Shown here: positions 22,203 through 23,250 of the stretch, in pieces
How the letters are laid out: every line of letters starts with the position of its first letter
How positions within the stretch are numbered: position 1 is the stretch's first letter
IMG/VR virus record: IMGVR_UViG_3300005747_000209
Coordinates: 1-23,250 of that record
DNA: 23,250 bases
Strand: one strand, 5' to 3'
DNA from: a virus
Program-made: the position numbers and the translations under genes
Notes under the pieces: model-generated
Seen by the model: only the letters and a program-made list of their open reading frames with translations
Told to the model about the DNA's origin: nothing
Database searches by the model: none

Positions 22203-23009
22203 TTAAACTGTATATTCTAAAGCTAATTCAAATAATTCTTTATTAACTTTTTGATCTTGTTTAAAGTTTTTAATTTGTCTTGCTTTTCTAACTTTTCCAC
22301 CTGCAATATAAGTGAAATCACCATCAATAACTTTTTCTTGAACTACATTAAATATTGACCATAAATCTTTTCCACTATCTTCAACTCTAACTGGTGTTAA
22401 AATATCTTTAATATCAATTTTAATCCTTTTCATTTCTTTTTCATTGAAACGAGTTGTTAAAGCTTTTTTAGCAAATTCAACTGCTTTTTCTTCTTCCAAT
22501 TCAATATTTTTCATTTTATTCATTGATTCAACAGTTAAAGGTAATTTTTCAACCATTCCTTTGATTTTACCTTGTAACTCTTCAAATGTATAACCCATAT
22601 GTCTCATTTTAACATCTTCAAATTGTGTAGTTGAAATAACTAATCCATTTTCACAAACCATTCTAAACAATCCAGCAGTAAAAGTAAATGCATTTTTACC
22701 ATCATGACTATTTGTTAATAATACTTGTGGAAAAACTGTATCTCCATCTTCACCATTAATTACAACATCATTATTTCTAAACACAACTAAATGTTTTTGA
22801 TAACCTTTAGTGCTATTTTTTCTAGCTTTAACAGATTTTGCATCAACAACTCCCCAACCTAATGTTGCCATATCATCAATAACTTTACTTGTTGGAATAT
22901 GTGTGTAATGTTTTGAAACCTCATTTGATGCCTTTTCAGCAAATATAACAGGGCAAACTTCTTTTAATTCTTTTTTACTTAAAAACTCACTTTTTTCTAA
23001 ATTTAACAT
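22203..23009 (-). CDS. DUF932 family protein
   Basis: A 268-aa protein matching the DUF932 pattern of phage and plasmid proteins, usually about 250-400 aa. The core at about residues 73-127 includes LVVFRNNDVVINGEDGDTVF, PQVLLTNSHDGKNAFTFTAG and LFRMVCENGLVIS, followed by MRHMGYTFEEL. The molecular function of the family is not established. The C-terminal third is basic and helical. It has its own transcription unit: a promoter candidate at 23061-23092, a 5' hairpin at 23034-23050, an A-rich leader without a Shine-Dalgarno sequence, and an intrinsic terminator at the end. The divergent arrangement with the secreted-protein gene and its stand-alone expression suggest an early, strongly expressed phage gene. 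Confidence 0.88.
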   Translation of the reverse strand: MLNLEKSEFLSKKELKEVCPVIFAEKASNEVSKHYTHIPTSKVIDDMATLGWGVVDAKSVKARKNSTKGYQKHLVVFRNNDVVINGEDGDTVFPQVLLTNSHDGKNAFTFTAGLFRMVCENGLVISTTQFEDVKMRHMGYTFEELQGKIKGMVEKLPLTVESMNKMKNIELEEEKAVEFAKKALTTRFNEKEMKRIKIDIKDILTPVRVEDSGKDLWSIFNVVQEKVIDGDFTYIAGGKVRKARQIKNFKQDQKVNKELFELALEYTV

Positions 23010-23033
23010 AACTTTTATTTTTTTTAATTATTT

Positions 23034-23050
23034 GTTAAGTATTTCTTAAC
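23034..23050 (-). promoter_or_regulatory. 5' leader hairpin of the DUF932 transcript
   Basis: GTTAAG, a 5-nt loop and CTTAAC form a perfect 6-bp stem. It lies 10-20 nt downstream of the predicted -7 box, so the leftward transcript would begin at or just before this stem. Such 5'-end hairpins can protect an mRNA from decay. An operator at this position is the alternative, because the sequence is also a DNA palindrome. Confidence 0.5.
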
Positions 23051-23060
23051 TCTTACCTCA

Positions 23061-23092
23061 TAAATATAACGTCTATTCTACCGGAAGCCAAG
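23061..23092 (-). promoter_or_regulatory. Candidate promoter of the DUF932 gene, CTTG-N20-TATATTTA
   Basis: In the leftward direction CTTG (23089-23092) is followed by 20 bases and TATATTTA (23061-23068), then TGAGG. Three of four -33 bases and most of the -7 bases agree with the Bacteroidota consensus. The predicted start site, about 23050-23055, gives a leader of some 40 nt before the ATG at 23009. The spacer contains a GC-rich patch unusual for this window. Confidence 0.55.
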
Positions 23093-23139
23093 CGCCTGTA
23101 CAGTAAGGGTTAAGGGAGGTTTAAAGAAGTAATACACAG

Positions 23140-23171
23140 TTTGCATATTACATTAATATTACTTATATTTA
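23140..23171 (+). promoter_or_regulatory. Candidate promoter of the rightward gene, TTTG-N20-TATATTTA
   Basis: TTTG (23140-23143), exactly 20 bases, then TATATTTA (23164-23171), followed by TTAAT and the ATG at 23177. This is the best match to the Bacteroidota -33/-7 consensus in the window. It is the only such element pointing right and belongs to the only rightward gene, which supports the orientation assigned to the other boxes. The start site would be at or beside the start codon. Confidence 0.62.
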
Positions 23172-23176
23172 TTAAT

Positions 23177-23250
23177 ATGAAACATTTAATTCCAATACTA
23201 GCTATATTTTTATCAACTTCTTTATATTCTCAAAACTTATTTTTTGATTA
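23177..23250 (+). CDS. Secreted protein, N-terminal fragment (continues beyond the window)
   Basis: An open frame from ATG at 23177 encodes MKHLIPILAIFLSTSLYSQN followed by LFFD at the window edge. The positive start, a hydrophobic stretch of about 12 residues and the LYSQ end form a Sec signal peptide of the type common in Flavobacteriia, with cleavage predicted after SQ or between S and Q. It is divergent from the DUF932 gene and has its own promoter candidate. Only 24 codons are visible, so the mature function cannot be told. It could be a phage-carried cell-envelope gene or the start of a different module. Confidence 0.65.
   Translation, partial: MKHLIPILAIFLSTSLYSQNLFFD

Noticed and set aside
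23080-23118. A structured riboswitch in the GC-rich patch of the divergent region
   Set aside because: It lies upstream of both predicted start sites, so it should not be part of either mRNA, and I found no convincing multi-helix fold.

Overview
The window looks like the virion-structure end of a tailed, contractile (T4-superfamily-like) bacteriophage genome. It is very AT-rich. Almost everything is read from the minus strand, so the biological order runs right to left. The T4-type signature genes are a late sigma factor (gp55-like), a central spike/hub with an OB-fold and a needle-like end (gp5-like), gp25, and the wedge protein gp6. Several features suggest a Bacteroidota host, probably a flavobacterium: start codons lack Shine-Dalgarno sequences, promoter-like boxes resemble the Bacteroidota TTTG / TAnnTTTG type, one baseplate protein begins with a carboxypeptidase-regulatory-like domain common in that phylum, and the gene at the right edge starts with a flavobacterial-style signal peptide ending in YSQ. 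The host is an inference; no host gene is identified with certainty.

Layout from right to left. At 23177 a partial rightward gene encodes a secreted protein. Diverging from it across a 167-bp control region is a DUF932 gene (22203-23009), which ends at a clear intrinsic terminator (22156-22180). Two small genes of unknown function follow (68 and 155 aa), then a 144-bp repeat-bearing gap. Next is a tight cluster of four: a 57-aa protein, an HD-domain phosphohydrolase, a small membrane-anchored protein and the late sigma factor. The structural block then begins: a 119-aa protein, the gp5-like spike, a 672-aa multidomain baseplate protein, a 124-aa protein, gp25, gp6, a 388-aa protein, a 111-aa protein, a 1188-aa tail/baseplate protein, an 890-aa protein, a 221-aa protein, two tandem paralogues (337 and 324 aa), and a tail fibre of at least 813 aa that runs off the left edge.

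The structural genes would together build the baseplate, spike and host-contact fibres. The sigma factor lies immediately upstream of them and probably directs their late transcription. A short AT-rich element, core ATATTTAT read in the gene direction, sits in the gaps before nine genes and flips orientation with the one rightward gene. It is the best candidate for a phage-wide promoter signal and divides the window into transcription units starting at about 23177(+), 23009, 22088, 21842, 19234, 15568, 7832, 5121 and 2440. Two boxes in the early-looking region have a TTTG exactly 20 bases upstream and a third has CTTG at that spacing; most boxes before structural genes do not. Genes within units are packed tightly, with four junctions sharing the same TAATGGC stop/start overlap.

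No stretch above 300 bp lacks a gene: the first 2440 bases are one open frame with no stop in the window. No tRNA, rRNA, CRISPR array, insertion sequence or integrase was seen.
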